NCBI GenBank assembly: GCA_963965975.1
Contig: OZ014425.1
Location: 5,035,501-5,099,500, forward strand
DNA: 64,000 nt
Source of the DNA: Xestospongia bergquistia
Taxonomy: Eukaryota; Porifera; Demospongiae; Haplosclerida; Petrosiidae
Reading direction: 5' to 3'
The notes under the pieces are model-generated. The model was given only the letters and a program-made list of their open reading frames with translations. It had not been told where the DNA came from and ran no database searches. A program made the position numbers and the translations under genes. How positions within the stretch are numbered: position 1 is the first letter of the stretch; every line of letters starts with the position of its first letter. Shown piece after piece: positions 1 through 23,783 of this stretch.

Positions 1-178
1 GGAAGGTGAATTGTTCCTGTGATATGAGAGATATAAAATGTATATAGCTAATATGTTCTAACTCTTTAAGAAGTATTAAAGTGGGAACTTGTTTCTTTCT
101 GAATGTATCAATGATATAAGAGACTTCTGTAGGTTTACTATCAAGATTAATATATTCACCCTGTATGTGTATGTGTGT

Positions 179-235
<57 letters not shown>

Positions 236-1097
236 TACAAGTTGATATTGATAATAAGGTAACTTACACTGAAGTTTCCAGACTGACATTTTATGTTTTC
301 AGTTTTAACATCTGGCCACTGGAAAACAAAATGACATAATATAAACATTATAAACTTTATCCATCCTGCAGTCTCTCATTCCATTCTAATTACATTCATA
401 ATATAACTTAACATTAGATTAAGTACAGCAAACAATGTTGTTAATAACATTTTGGATGAACAGTTTATCACATTTCACTAACATAACAACTTTCAAAATA
501 TTCTCAAAATGTTTAGATAAGCTTAATAGAATAACATTACTAGAACTATAATCAACTTAACTGGAATTTATGCCATCTACTACAGTGTAATGCAGCCACT
601 CTACTCACTACAAACTACAACTTGAATTAGAGTCACAAAGACTGCAATACACTCAATTATAATCTAACTAGGGCTCATCTAATTTAGTTACAATATCAGC
701 TACTACTATTAGAAAGGATGTTAAGATTTAGGACTAGAGATCTATTAGGTATACAAAGAACCTGTTTTTAACCAGTACACTAAAAGTTGTGGAGTTTAAG
801 TGTTACCTCTTGAGTGAGAATGTCTTTTAAAATATTATATAATGAAGTGTCAGACGTGTTGATGGTAACTTCAGATTTCTTGCCAAGTTTTCCTTCATTT
901 TTCTCATATAACTCCACCTTTATACAAGATCTGTATAGAAAGAATACATTACTATCATTATTATCAGAGTCCATACATTAACATTATCTACACTATTACA
1001 TTAAGTCTTGAAAGAGACAAGAAGTTGATTTGTATGAGAAAAATAAGTTTGCAAAATAGAAAACTTACTCTGTTTGCGAAGCACTTGTCTCGGTCAT
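1..1097 (-). CDS. Unrecognised protein, N-terminal part (runs off the left edge)
   Basis: Five exons join in frame with GT..AG introns: 1069-1097 (start ATG at 1095-1097), 807-930, 268-318, 63-160 and 1-16. The phases fit at every junction (2, 0, 0, 2). The protein starts MTETSASQTESCIKVELYEK and reads on past the window edge. The section with KVELYEK, SEVTINTSDTSLYNILKDIL and FRKKQVPTLILL alternates strand-like and helix-like stretches and could be a ubiquitin-like fold, but I recognise no family. It starts 255 bp downstream of the PI3K stop codon, on the same strand. The intron at 161-267 is a GT/GA microsatellite. The exon model is well supported; no function is proposed. Confidence 0.6.
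163..235. repeat. (GT)n/(GA)n compound microsatellite
   Basis: A GT tract of about 54 bp runs directly into a GA tract. It lies in an intron of the left-edge gene. The His-Thr reading frame across it is an artefact. Confidence 0.95.
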
Positions 1098-1352
1098 TAT
1101 TACGTACAGCAGTTATAAAGAACACTGTTAACTGAGTGATGTAGGACTTGTTTATGGCTTTTATAGAATTTACAATTACTATTACAGTTATTAAAATTAA
1201 GATCATGAATAATAATTAGTTAATAAACCAAAAAATAAGTAATAATAACTCGCCGTTAATATATAATAAATTAATATATCACACACGTAATAAAAACTGT
1301 TAGGGTGTTGAAATATAAAAATGTAATTAATTATAAATTGAGGGTCTTGAGT

Positions 1353-9100
<7,748 letters not shown>

Positions 9101-9287
9101 GATCTCAAAATAACAACAAAGGTAGAGGGAAATGAAAATAGAGGGAGTGTGTGGCTACCGCCTTGACCACACCCAATTAATTAATTAATTATTAATTTAT
9201 TCATCAAAATTTAATAATTAAAATAAAAGATAGGAGACATATGAAAAAATTTTAAATAACCTGATAAAAAATTTTTTGTGTATCAAA

Positions 9288-10534
9288 TTATGATATATCC
9301 ATGGGTTGTTGGGATGTGGAGTCAAAAGGGGGCGTGTAAGGTTGATTTAACTCTTCAAATACAAGTCCTAAAGAGGAAAAAATTTTAAAATAATAATCAC
9401 ATCAAACATACTTCTCCATCCTTCAGAGTCAAGATCTTTATCTCCTTCAAGATGATCATCATATGATTCTTTACAAACCGGCTAAAGTAAGAAAGGACTA
9501 TACCAAGCTAATTTAAAGACCACACCCACCTCATCATCGACACGATGTAACCAACTAAAGTAGCTATGTTCGAGGGCTTCAGCTGCTGATGGTCGTCGGT
9601 CTGGATCAAGATGAAGTAATCTCTCTAGGAGATCTACAGCAAGAGGGTTAGCACCAATAAAATATTCTTTAAAGTTCTTTCTTGGAAACACAGGGAGACT
9701 TCTAATGTATGTGCAAGCCTATTAATTAATCTATTATAAAGGGGTGGAGTTTTGTGGATGTGACTCACATCTTCTGAGTCAATTTTCCCCATCATTTCTT
9801 CATCTGGAGTGCCACAAATTTGAAAAATAGTATTGAGGTGATCACGATCTGTTATGAGGTTAAGACAATTTATTGATCATATTGGAGAGAGAAAGAGAAA
9901 TGAGAGGATACAATTAATTCCATAAAACAAAACTCGTCCAGTCAATAATTCTGCTAGTATACAACCAACAGACCAGATATCCACTAAAATAATTAATAAA
10001 AAATAATTAACAAATAATTAACTATTAATTAACTACTACCTTTCTGATCGTAATGCATCCACTGTAGTAATATTTCTGGTGCTCTCCAAAATCGTGTAGT
10101 TACATAACCTGTCATTTCTCCTTTCTTTTTACGACCCAAGCCAAAATCTAAAATCTATAAATTAATTAAAATATTAATATTTATAATCTCTATAATTATA
10201 ATAACATACTTTAATCTCAAGATCTGAACTAACACCAATATTGCTAGGTTTAATGTCCTTAATAAAGAGTAAATCCCTTTTAATAAATGATTTAATTACT
10301 TACCCTATGAATAACACCAGCTGAATGAATGTACTATGACAAGAAAGATATTGTACATGTAATAATGTGACATGAGGACAATATGGTATTTATGTTGGTC
10401 AATATAATATACCTTGAGTCCACGTAATATCTGATAAATTAATAACTGAACTTGATCATCAGTGAGAGGTTGTATCTTTATAGCTTTGTCTAAATCACTT
10501 TGCATATAACTTGTTACTAGATAGCTGTGTGTAT

Positions 10535-10568
<34 letters not shown>

Positions 10569-11188
10569 GACAGAGAGAGAGACAGAGAGAGACAGAGAGT
10601 GAGTGAGAGAGAGAGAGACAGAGACAGAAAGAGAGAGGAGAGAGACAGAGACAGACAGAGACAGAGAGAGAGACACAGAGAGAGACAGAGACAGACAGAG
10701 ACAGAGAGAAGAGAGAGAGAATATTAACTAACAATAGTCTTATCCTTACACATCATAGAATGTCTCATATGTATCATTAGGTGTGAACACATCTAATAGT
10801 TCTACAACCTAAAGAAGAGGACATTATATTATTACACATGATATGATGTATTATTACATTAGTGTTAGGGCATGTCAATAACTTCATTAATCTTATTTCA
10901 CGATATGCACGCTTGGCATGAACAGGACTTTGAAATGGACGTGCCAATTTCTTTAATGCTACTAGTTGTCCAGTCTCAGTATCAACAGCTGAACTATAAG
11001 GTGATATTATAATGAGTTTTAAATTGAGGGTCTTCTTACCAGACAGTGCTAAATCCACCAAAACCAATAGGGGACATATCTTGATACCTATCCTTTACAA
11101 TCCACGTATCTCTGTTCAAATCTATCCTGTAGAATCCTGGTTTGACGGGTCTAGGGCTCCTTGGAGCAGGAGAAGCTGAGGTGGCCAT
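9288..11188 (-). CDS. p38-type MAP kinase, divergent copy
   Basis: A stress-activated Ser/Thr kinase, activated by dual phosphorylation by MKK3/6-type kinases. The start at 11188 gives [20 protein letters not shown]. Visible motifs: glycine loop [10 protein letters not shown], catalytic [16 protein letters not shown] (10210-10350), [15 protein letters not shown] with the p38 dual-phosphorylation motif TGY (about 10120), then [20 protein letters not shown]. It ends [12 protein letters not shown]. About ten short introns; one carries a large GA-rich repeat. Compared with its neighbour it is divergent: the third glycine of the loop is Ser, HRDL is HRDI, and the P+1 region reads RFWRAPE. Start codons of the two p38 genes are 90 bp apart, facing away from each other. 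Confidence 0.93.
10527..10721. repeat. GA/CAGAGA-rich simple repeat
   Basis: A purine-only tract of GAGA and CAGAGA units within an intron of the minus-strand p38 gene. On that strand it reads as a polypyrimidine tract of about 190 bp. Open frames across it are low-complexity artefacts. Confidence 0.95.
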
Positions 11189-11278
11189 TTTGGGTGTGTC
11201 GGAATGAGAAATACTATAATATTAGTTTACAGAACAATACGGATCTCCGTATAACTACTGCAATTGGGGCTGGTTAGA
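11189..11278. promoter_or_regulatory. Shared promoter region of the two p38 genes
   Basis: Only 90 bp separate the two divergent start codons, so 5' UTRs and both promoters must lie here or overlap the genes. It contains a 7-bp inverted repeat, ATACGGA-TC-TCCGTAT, near 11236-11251. No TATA box is evident. Promoter role is inferred from position. Confidence 0.55.
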
Positions 11279-12888
<1,610 letters not shown>

Positions 12889-13043
12889 ACCATTGAACGA
12901 TTGACTACCTTAATTTTAAATAATTGATTATTTTAGTGTTTTAATGGGATGTATTCTAGTATACTATCTATAAATAACTTTATTGTGTTGACATCATTCT
13001 ATTAATAGTATATTTTACTAAAATAGCTAGCCTATACTATAAG

Positions 13044-16000
13044 TTATGTCTCTTTATCACTTGTTGATAAGGTGAAGAAATTTTTAAAGAAGTGGTAAGC
13101 ATCTCCTTTCTCTATTTTTAGTGAACCAGATTTCAATACTCTAGCAATACTGGGTACCATATGGGGCTCAACATGAGGAGGGGGACTACCCTATAATTAG
13201 CAGAGTTAATGAAATAGTATTAGTGAACTAGAGTGTACCTTTGTTGGTGTTAGTGTTTGAATAAGTTGAGTCACAGCAATTTTAATATTCTCCTGTAAAC
13301 ACACAGAAAGAGAAACATATCAATTATATAAATGTTTGTTTAAATTTTTCTTTGTTGACAAAAACAGCTGTATAATTTTATAAACAATTGTATTCACTTT
13401 CAATTTGTTAGACATTTTGGTAACATTTACCTTTAGTTCAATGGGTGTGGCTAGTTTTGACTGTTCAATACTACGTTGTCTCATACGAGAGGGAGAACGT
13501 GAGAGTGGTCGGGCAGCTTGTTGAGTAAGATACTCATTACAAGCAATTGCTAATTTCTCCCAAACAGAACACAGCTCTACCAGTTGAGAATGGTAGACAT
13601 CCTTAATAATATGTATTTCAATACCCATTGTGTGTAAGTTAGTATATAGCAGACTTTTAATAGGTTTTGTATTCAATGCAACTAAACCACTAACAACGTC
13701 AGGTGACTTGTCATATGGAGTATACCATAGGATGGCTACTTCTCCCTCAGTAGCTGTGAGATAAGGCGGGGCATCAGTGGAAGAGGTATCACCATCAGAG
13801 TGTTCAGAGGAGAGGAACACAGGTGGGACATTTGGTAAGTTGCAAAATTTGCTGAAATTAGGACAGTAGGCTTGTAAAAAGGAGCACAAAACTCGAACTT
13901 TTGGTAAAAAATGAGGTGTGAGACAATGTACATGAAGTCGCCACATACTATTAGATGATAAAAAGCATTGTTTTAAAAGTCCTTTGTAATACCCTAACAG
14001 TTGAAACCAAGTTATCCCTTTGGGTGTAGTAGATTGAGATAACGGTAGAAGACTGTCTACAGTGGGGATGTCAAGGGTATAGAGCATAGAGGAGAGACCC
14101 TCAGTGGATCCACATAGATCTAGAACTACAGAGTCAGGTAGTTTGGAGAGGAGCTTATCAGAAAGGGGTGTGGTCATCTCTACATTATGTAACTCGGATG
14201 ATAACTGGTGCAATTTCTCTACCAGCTGCAATGTATAGGCTGCTGTTCTCATTGCACACCATGCCTGGTATCCTTCCTTTTTCCTCTCCTTAAACCATTC
14301 CTTCTCTTCACGAGAAACTCCCAATGTTCCATATACAGATACTCGAGAACTTGAGCGACTAGCCTGTCGTGATATTCTTTTCGTTTCAGATGATCGTGAC
14401 GGAGGAACACTTTTTGTAATATCTTGTGGGAGGATCTGGTGACTTTGAGTGCACAATTCTTCACTCAACATACAATACAAACGATGTACTAGATTATAAT
14501 TCAGAGCTGATGACAAAGCTTCTAATAAAAGTGATCGGGTTGCTTTGTGATTATTGCCTTGTGCACTCTTAATCATAGCTAATTGTACTAATAGCTCTGA
14601 TACAGTGCTTTCATCAGACTGTGCTATGTACTGAGCTAGAGAGACACAGTATTGTAAGGTAGGTACCGCAGACTGAAGATTGGTTTTATCATCACCTAAC
14701 ATTATCTGTGCATGAATCTCTCTCAGTCTAGCATTCACAAGGAGAGCTAACTGAGGTCTGTAGCGATTCCCTTCTAAGAGATTGTATTGTTCTTCAACAG
14801 TCTCCTCTTCAAGCTGTAATGAGAGTAAAGACATATACTCATATTAAAAGATGACTGACCTGATCTTCCAGTAATCTGACAAGTCCTTGATATATCTTTA
14901 TTATTTCAATACTCACTTGTTCAAGACTTAATACTTCAGTCAATAGTAAAGTGGCTTGAGCTTTAAGCAATTTACCAGCTTGAGAGAGATGCGATGAAGT
15001 ATTTAACTGATCCAAGCAAGCCTGACTCAATCTGATTACTTCTACTAACATAGATGGTTGTTGGCTATAATGATAAATAGCTGAGATATACAATAGTTGG
15101 CTATGTAATTCAATATCACCACAAGCTTCACATTCATTAATGCCCTCTGAGCAAATGAGACTGCAATCCAATAGAGGAAGATCTTGAGGCCATTTTACTT
15201 GAACTAGACATTGTACTAGTTTAGTTTTTGCATTAAGCCATGAGTATATATCTAGTTCAGTTCCCTCTTTAATAGTTTGTAGTTCTCTTAAAGCTGCTAG
15301 ACAAAGTTTAACAGCTGTAAGATTGTGATGTAAAGAGAGAGCTATGTCTGCTAACAAATGATATGATCTTATCTGAATTACCAGGAACTGTTGTGCTATT
15401 ATAGAAATAAAAAAGTAACGTTACACAGTCAACTATATGGACTTACATGTTATTGTTTGTTCACATTCTTCTAACAAACTATACAATATCTTTTCAGTAT
15501 ATTCCAATAAAATCAGCTTCACTTCACTAACTGAATTAATGTCATTATTGAATGTCCTATTTATGGTATTCCTTCTCTGTGTAGTACTTCGACTGGAGAG
15601 GCTAGTTACCTCAGAGGATGGATCAGATTTCTCACTGTAGTTTTGAATTAATATAGGTTCCGAAGGTATCTCAGAACATGTGGATGCTAACTGGATCAAG
15701 AGCTGTGACTGTGCTAATATCACCTCAGCATATGATGTCATTGTATAGCTTTCTTTAAGAGATGGAGATATTACTTTATCCACCACAACAGACAGAACAC
15801 GGACATTTTTAGAATGATTTAAAAGAAGAGTGTCATTAAATGTTAAAGTCATATTATGAGAATCTGCTCCATAGTCAGACTCTGAGAAGAGCTGGGGTAA
15901 CCGAGCCCCTATTATTAATTCTCTTAATAACTTGATAGCTTCACTATACAAACTCAGTTGAGTCATTGCTTGTAGTTTATAAACTCGTGCTAATACAGTG

Positions 16001-19000
16001 TGACTAGTACTATGAGCTAAATAATGAGCTGTATACTCATATAGACAGAGAACTGGAAGTACTGAGAGTGAGAAATGACGTTGAATCAACTCTTGAGAGG
16101 TGTGTTGTAAACTGGTCAGGAGAAGAGAAGGATTACACGTGTAATGATCATTAAATAATTCTAGTCCCAATTGTAATGAATGTGCTGTAGACAGTGTATA
16201 AGAAGCATAGTCGATATCTCTTAGTGGATGAGACAGAGATGTTTGAAAAAGACACTAAGAGAAAAATAATGTTATTGTAGTTGATTTATTTCATAACATA
16301 ATATAATGTTACTAGTACTAGCATTATAGGTACCTTAAATAGCTGACTAGCAAGATGATAGTATTCCAGTCTCACGTCCAGCTCATTATAATGACAATAT
16401 CTATACCTTATAGTAGATATAATAACAACAGTTGTATGACATACCTGGCTAATTTACTGGACAATATCCCACTCATCAAACAGCTCTTTACTCCTAACTT
16501 TGACAGAGAACACTTACCCTCTTTGAAGAGGGTCTTCCATTGAACAAGAGGTACATCACAATGTAATAATGTCTTTAACCCTTTCATCCACCAGTGATTA
16601 GCAGACCTGTACAATTATATATCATTATATAATCTTAATAGTAACATAATAAAACTCACTTGAGCTGTCTAATTGAGTACATTAAATTACCCAGTTCATG
16701 CATACCCTCGGCAGCAAGCTCCACCCTTCCTTCGTCAAGTAGCATTCTTATAGCTTCCTTATAACCATCAGTTACATGTTCCATGTCACCAATTGAAACA
16801 CAGGAACCACACCTCTCAATAAGATATTGAGATGCCAATTTACGTGAGTACTGCAACAGGTCTTGACCACACCCATCATTAGCAGAAGGTTTGAGCATGG
16901 CTTGTACAGGTGGTACATTAGTTAGTCCTAAAGAGAACCCAACTTTGCCATAAATATCGTAAGCTTTAGTATCAAGGTGAGCAGCTGGATCAATAGGGTT
17001 ACGGCGAAATTGACGAGAATGAAGTTGTACTCGTTGAGCCAATTTCTGCTGGGTCTCCAATATTACAGGACCCAGTATATCAGTTACACTAGATAATAAT
17101 GTATTATTATATCACTAGGACAAAAGGAGATCTCACTTGATAATGTTGTTCAGTTGATGAGATAACATTAGACTCTTCTCCCAATGATGGTTGACAAAAC
17201 TAACTTGAATAGCTAGTAGAACAAATTGTTTAACAAACGCCTTTTCCATCAACATGGATGCTACACTTCCACAGATCTATAATATATATGAAGTAAGTAG
17301 TGTCAAGTTAATGTACTGGTCTCACTTGTGAGGTAGTAGATGGTTGTAGAAGAATCTGATACATGTCCATTAAATGCAGAGATGTAATATAGAGAGTTTT
17401 AAGAGAGACACCATATAACTCACTCACTATTAAGACATACAGATAATAATGGCATTAATAAATATTTAAAAATATTCTACTCTTATGTACCTGTGAGGCT
17501 ACTCTCTCCGTCCAAATAATGCCTTAACACAGTAAGGGCATTCCATAGACTTCGGCAAGCATTTATAACAAGTATCCAACAGTTACCACGATATGCTAAT
17601 ATCTTTAATAGATAAGTAATGTAATCTATTAATATTATACCAATTTAACTGACCATAGCTCTTTGATAATGTAATAATAATTGATGTAATAACTCTACAG
17701 AACTGACATTGTCTCCTCCACTTTGTAAGGAGACTTGTGATAGCGGAGATACTAAACCACTGTTTGGATTCTCTTCTACTTCCTCTCCCTCCCTCGGCAT
17801 AGATGGATGATGAGGAGGGATAGCTCCATATATAAATTGGCCAGCAACATCAGGTCTCAACCAAGCAGGAGACAAGGGAGAGGCAACAAAGTTGGAGGAT
17901 GTTTTCAATGAATCAATAAGTTTGTCCATAACACATGATGCTAAAATTATGTTCATCTGATACAAGCAAAAAAGAATAGTACAATGAAATGAATACTTAT
18001 ATCTCTTTACCTGAGCTCTCCAAGGTTGTTCTTCAATGCAAGCAGCTCTTAGTCGTCGACGACATCTTGATGTACGCCACATACGAGGGAGGGAACTCTG
18101 TAATGTTGCAATAGCTTTTAAACTGAGATCATCACGAGTAATACGACCTTTAAGAATAGCTAAAGGCTAAACAATGAATGAATGCATTGAGAGATAGTTA
18201 GATAAATTACAAACCTTTTCTGCTTTTCTAACTGACATAGGTCGAGTTATCAGAGCTACAGTACTCATCTTTTGAGAACTACTAGTTCGTCCTCCACCTC
18301 TGCTAGTCCTTTCTCCACCTCCTCCTCCACCTCCTCCTCCTCCACCACCACCTCCTCCTCCAGTAGTAACCTGTTTACCAATACCTCCAACACTTTGATT
18401 GAGACTAGCTCCTAATGACAGAGCCTTGGAAGGAGGAGGTGGATCTTTAGAGACCTCTGACTTATGGACTTGAGGTGACTTAACTGATAACAATATCTCA
18501 TTACGTCTAGAGAATGTCCATGTAATAGCAATAGGAACAACACTATATGTCTTACTTTGATAGCCATGTAAATACATCAATGGACCATTTTAATATTAAA
18601 TCTTGCTTTCCTTGATGCATAGCAATTTCACAGAGATGTACAAAATATTCTAAATATTGTGGTCGCCTCTTAAATTTGATAACTACAAGATGAATTCAAA
18701 GATTATGCAAGTTATACACTAAATTTAATGTGCCTTCTCTATATGCAGCTTGAATTGGTAATGTATTAATAACAGCATGAAGAATGACTGGATCTTCTTG
18801 ACCTGTCAAATCAAGTTCCTCAATATTATTGAGACCTGTACATCATAATAATATGCCCCTTAATTTAGTGCTCATTAAATGGTCTAACATACCTAATTTT
18901 CTCATAAGATAAGCACCTAATGCTTTATATTGTAGGGTCTTTACTTCATCGGGTATAACATCATTAAGTGTAACAGTCTTCTTTCTTTTCTTCCTTTGTT

Positions 19001-22000
19001 GATGACCAGATTTATCATGATTTGGTAGACTAGGAATGACAGAGCCCTGTGTAGAAAAACTTAAAATAGATGTATGTCCAGAAGATGTTGTAGAAACAAG
19101 AGAAGGATTCTGTAAGGCACTACCCCCGGAGGACTGGTCTCCATGACAACCAGTTGTTGGTAGTGTAAGAAGAAGTAAAGAACGATTTGAGTCAGCAAGC
19201 AGAGGTAACAGTGACCTTTGACCCCAACAAGAGAGGACCTACATGTAAACAATATATGTCATTAGTATCACTAACGTATACTGGATATACCTTAACAAAA
19301 CAATGACAAAGTGAAGCTATCATATGATGGATACCAGTAACACTATGTTGAGTAACTAGTAAGTGATCAGGTAAGTCTTGTAACACTGCATGACAATAAA
19401 GGAGAACCTGAGAGAGAGAGAAAGAGAGAGAGATGATGATATTGATATATAGTGTTAGACTGTTAGTACTTACCTCTATAACTGGTTTAGTTAAAGCATC
19501 TTGTTGTATTAATGGAACTAACAAAGTATATATCATGACTACAGACTGCAAACATAATGAGGGATCATTGATTTGACCAGACACCATTAAACCTATTCTC
19601 AATTTACTAACTAACTGAAGTCTCTTCAACTGTGAGGGAAGGTGAGGCTGATCGAGCGTGGGCAATGAGTCTGGATATAACTCTCCCTCTTTTATAGCAG
19701 TTTGTACTTGAATGAAAATACTAGTAATTAATACACGCAGTGATGGTAATACTGCCGTCGATAATACTTCCTGCTTTAATCTATATATATATAAAATACA
19801 AATATATAATATATTATAATATGTCAGTACCTGTATACTGGTAATGTATGTACATTGTCTTCAGTAGTGAGAGGATGAACAAACTGTTTCCATATGACAT
19901 TAGCTACTCGAGTTGACAATGTATAAAGGCCTGCTTTGTAAGCTGATTGACATAAGTAACCCCAGGCTAGGGGGAGAGAGAGAGGATAGGCAGATAAAAT
20001 GGGTCTAGTTGATCTGCCAATGGATTGCCCCAGTAACTCTCCTTGAGGACCAAATGCAGCGACTGCAAATATATACTCAGTATTAGGCACGAGACCTGAT
20101 ACTGTTAGCGTACAGTCTGTATTAGCAGGTACCTAGTAATGGATGGATGGATGAATGAGCAGATTAACAGATATATATATCATACCTCAATTCCTAGTCC
20201 ATCCAAATGGTGGTCATTAAGACGTACTTTAACATGACTTCCACTAGCCACACGCCCATATAAGGCATAATAAGAGATTGGACCAGATAAGAATGGAGCA
20301 GGTGAGAATATTAATTTGGTTGGAGATTGATGAACTAAAATAGGAGGATCAGGAACACAAGATGAAGATGGCATAGAAGAAGTGGACGGTGTTTGATTGA
20401 TAGCAGAGAGATGTGTAAACGCTACCTAAAATATGAGATAATGTAATCAAGTATGTGGGCGTGTTATTAATGGTACTTTTAATTGATTAGTTTGTTTTGA
20501 GTCAGATGAGGAGCTCCTGTTATAAGTAGCAAGATGAATTAATAAGAGGGCATTTTGATAATGATCTGAGCCACACATTTCTAACAACTCTTTCTCTGTT
20601 GGTACTGGAGTATCAGGAGATGAGATAGTAGCAATAACCTTAATAATAAGAATGATAATATGATTAATTGCAGGGGTAAAGAGTATGGTATAGAAATACT
20701 TTTTTCCATGTCTCTATCTCACGTTGTCTTTCTACCACTTTATGAGGAAGAGAAGATGGTTTACTAGTACCTTCATTAGGACCTAAAATTAATAATAACA
20801 TTAATAAAATGTCATCTGTTCATTAATCAATCCATTCCTACTAACATTCAGGAGGTATTGTTGATGTAAGTTTTACTCTAACTCTCCACAATACAGATAC
20901 TAATTCAGAGTGAACTATATTAAACAGATCATCATTAGAATTGATCACTCTATCACGAGCTATAGCAATATCATCTAATCCAGTCTCAATAGCTTTTAAA
21001 CAAGTCAACAAATGATCTCCATCATATGACATAACAGAATAAAATGATAACTCTATAAACAATAGAAACATTAAATGATAATAATAGATATAATTGATAA
21101 CAATGATAATAATAGATATAATTGATAACAATGATAATAATAGATACAATTTATAACAATGATAATAATAGATATAATTGATAACAATGATAATAATAGA
21201 TATAATTGATAACAATGATAATAACAGATACAATTCTAACTTACCTTCACGACTTTTATGCAGTGACCTTGGAAGATCAGCCTGGGCTTCCAATAACAAT
21301 ACATATTTAAATACAACCTCACCATATAATAGAGGATCAACAATATAGACACGCCCACATTGAAATAAATCCACTATCTTCTTTATAAACAAAACATACT
21401 ACATACAACATTATAAGTTACTAATATTTGTTAGTTTTACTAACAGGTTTTGTTTTGCTTGATAGACTTTTACATCCACTACTATCATAAGATGTTACTC
21501 CAGTATACAATGGACTAACAGTTTCCCATAGCAACAGTACAGCATCTAAAAATAGATCACTATTAATAGAAGGTCCTGATGGAGTTATAGCTGAACAGAG
21601 GAGGTCTAGAAAAGACACGTTTTTCTCCCAAACTAGAGGAGAGAAGAGAATAAAATATACAATATTTAATATTACTTTACTTTCTTTGTCATCCGTGATA
21701 GTGTGATTGTTTTGTTTGTTAATGTCACGTAATTCATTAGTTAAATGAATTATTTTTAAACTCATTGCTTCTTTTCCTCCTATTTCTACAGTAGTATGAG
21801 CTAACATAGAGAATACTTCATTACAATCCAAATTATAACAATGATGTATGAACTGGACAATTGAAGACAAAGTGAGAGCATTACTACCTATGAGAGAGAG
21901 AGAGAGATATTTCAAAATAGTTAACATCATTGTACTAACCTTGGACTGCAAGCTTCATTAAGTCAGTGTCCTTTACTTCAACAGATTCCTCTAATTTTCT

Positions 22001-23611
22001 CAATACTAAATCTACACCAGCAGTAAATAACTCCTGGTATACATCAGTTACTGTGTCTTCATCCAGTTCTGTTACAGGATGTGGAGCTCTTTGTTCCAAT
22101 GGTCGACAACCAGAGACAGAGAGAGCCTCTAAGATTGCCAAGAACTGTGCAGACTGACCAGTAAACATTTCATCAAGGAGTTTTTCTGTAGGTGATCGAG
22201 GCCAAGTCATCTAAGAGAAAATAATAGTGTCATATTTTTATTTGATGTATTGTACCTGAAGGAGATCTTTTATTGTTGGGCGAACTTTGGGTCTCAAAAT
22301 TGATTTAGTTTTTTTGTGAGTCTCAAGAACTGATCGTCTGAATACCATCACTCCAAGCTGTATTATAATCATCAAAATCATTATGACAACATTATTACAT
22401 CATCACTTTAATAGTAGCTTCAGTAAAAATAACTGTAGATGATTCAGTAGTAGAAGTCAAGTACTCTATCTGAGCCAATTGATGTACTTTATCTAATGAT
22501 CTCCGAGCAAACAGCTGCAATGTAGCATAATCTATTGTAGAAACATCAAATATTCTTACCTCTGCTTGTAATGGTTGTTGGATAGCATAATAACAGACAC
22601 AGGTACTTGTATAAAGAATAGTTCTAACTGGTAGATATTTGACTGTCATTAAAGGAACACATGATTCCATGGCAACACAACACCATAGCAACGACTTAAT
22701 AACCTAATCAAATAAATGTACATGTGTCATTCATTGATCCATCCATAAGTCTGTCTATGCATCCATTGAGCAATTTATTGTACCTTTTCTGACAAGTTGA
22801 TTGTCATTAGTTGACGTATTATAGTATAACTCAGTGTCACTGCATTGTATACTAACCAGTAGAGACCCTCATATTTTAAACCAGTTTGCATACATAGAGT
22901 TAAATCATGGAGAATAGTAAGACAAAGAGTACGTGTTGATGGCAACTGTATGTGTGTGTGTGAGAGAGAGAGAGAGAGAGGAAAAAGAGAGTGATCTCAT
23001 GCACATACATTATCTTACAGTAAAGGAGTGATCCTCCAATAAAGCAAGGTGGTATGAACACAAAGCATCTCCTATTATTCCACGTATCTACAAGGATATG
23101 ATAATTTATAACATTAATAAAATATTATAAGCCCACAATTAGAGAGAGTGTCTCTTTGTCAACAGCTGTTGTTAATATAGTGGATGTTGTATTATTTGAC
23201 ACTCCAATACTATGTAAATAACGTCTGTATCCATGTATCTGAGCAAACAAATATTCCTGAAAAAAATAGATTTTTAATATAGAGCTTGTTAATTGTGTGT
23301 GGGAGAGACCTTGTTATGTAGTAAGTTATCTGCCAACTCTAGTAATTGATAGTGGAAATAATTTGTATTTAATTTGGACTGGTATTTGTTTAATAATGTA
23401 AACAATCTGTTACTTCTGTGGAAAGAGAAAAGAACTTGTCACAATAATTTATTTTATTTGATTACAATGTTTGATGTAATCCTGGTCCTTTTGAGAGCAG
23501 TTTCATTATAAACTCCAGTTCTCTTTGGAATGTCAAAGTTATTTTTTCGTGGTTAGAACTTCTCGTCTCCTCTGATAAATGCCTCAAGGTATCCTCAACT
23601 GTAGATGCCAT
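13044..23611 (-). CDS. CFAP54: Cilia- and flagella-associated protein 54
   Basis: A giant axonemal protein of the central-apparatus projections. About 30-40 exons span 10.5 kb; the start at 23611 gives MASTVEDTLRHLSEETRSSN and the end reads FTLSTSDKET. Recognition rests on overall layout (very long, helical, TPR-like segments of the type VELAAEGMHELGNLM) plus a fibronectin-III-like stretch at 19,820-20,370 with SGLVPNTEYIFAVAAFGPQG followed by RPILSAYPLSLPLAWGYLC, which matches what I recall of CFAP54. Exon 13415-14834 is the longest (over 450 codons). A poly-Gly run of about 16 residues is encoded near 18314-18362. Expected in flagellated cells such as choanocytes or larval cells. The family call is from memory, without alignment. 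Confidence 0.8.
18314..18362. repeat. Coding (GGN)n poly-glycine tract
   Basis: On the minus strand, GGA and GGT codons encode about 16 consecutive glycines between QVTT and ERTSRGGGRTSS within CFAP54. Mixed codons suggest an old tract rather than a pure recent expansion. Confidence 0.9.
21065..21235. repeat. 28-bp intronic minisatellite
   Basis: About six copies of a unit containing ATTGATAACAATGATAATAA, inside a CFAP54 intron. The unit contains no splice-like signals. Confidence 0.9.
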
Positions 23612-23783
23612 CTTTTAAATAATTCGGATACTTCAGGATACTAATATCGCGCACTATAGCAACGCTTATTAAACTGGTTGTTATGCAAACACTCAACTAT
23701 AATTATAGTTAATTCATGAATTATTGATTTTAATAATACTAGACTAATCAGCTGAAATAGTTCATTAAATCCTTTCTAAAAAT

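Noticed and set aside
10305-10734. Ser/Leu- and Arg/Glu-rich frames on both strands
   Set aside because: Translation of a GA/CT simple repeat within a p38 intron.
13320-13430. C-terminal extension of the largest CFAP54 exon
   Set aside because: The frame continues past a donor after PIELK, but the next exons (ENIKIAVTQLIQTLTPTK, then GSPPPHVEPHMVPS) fit splice phase better.
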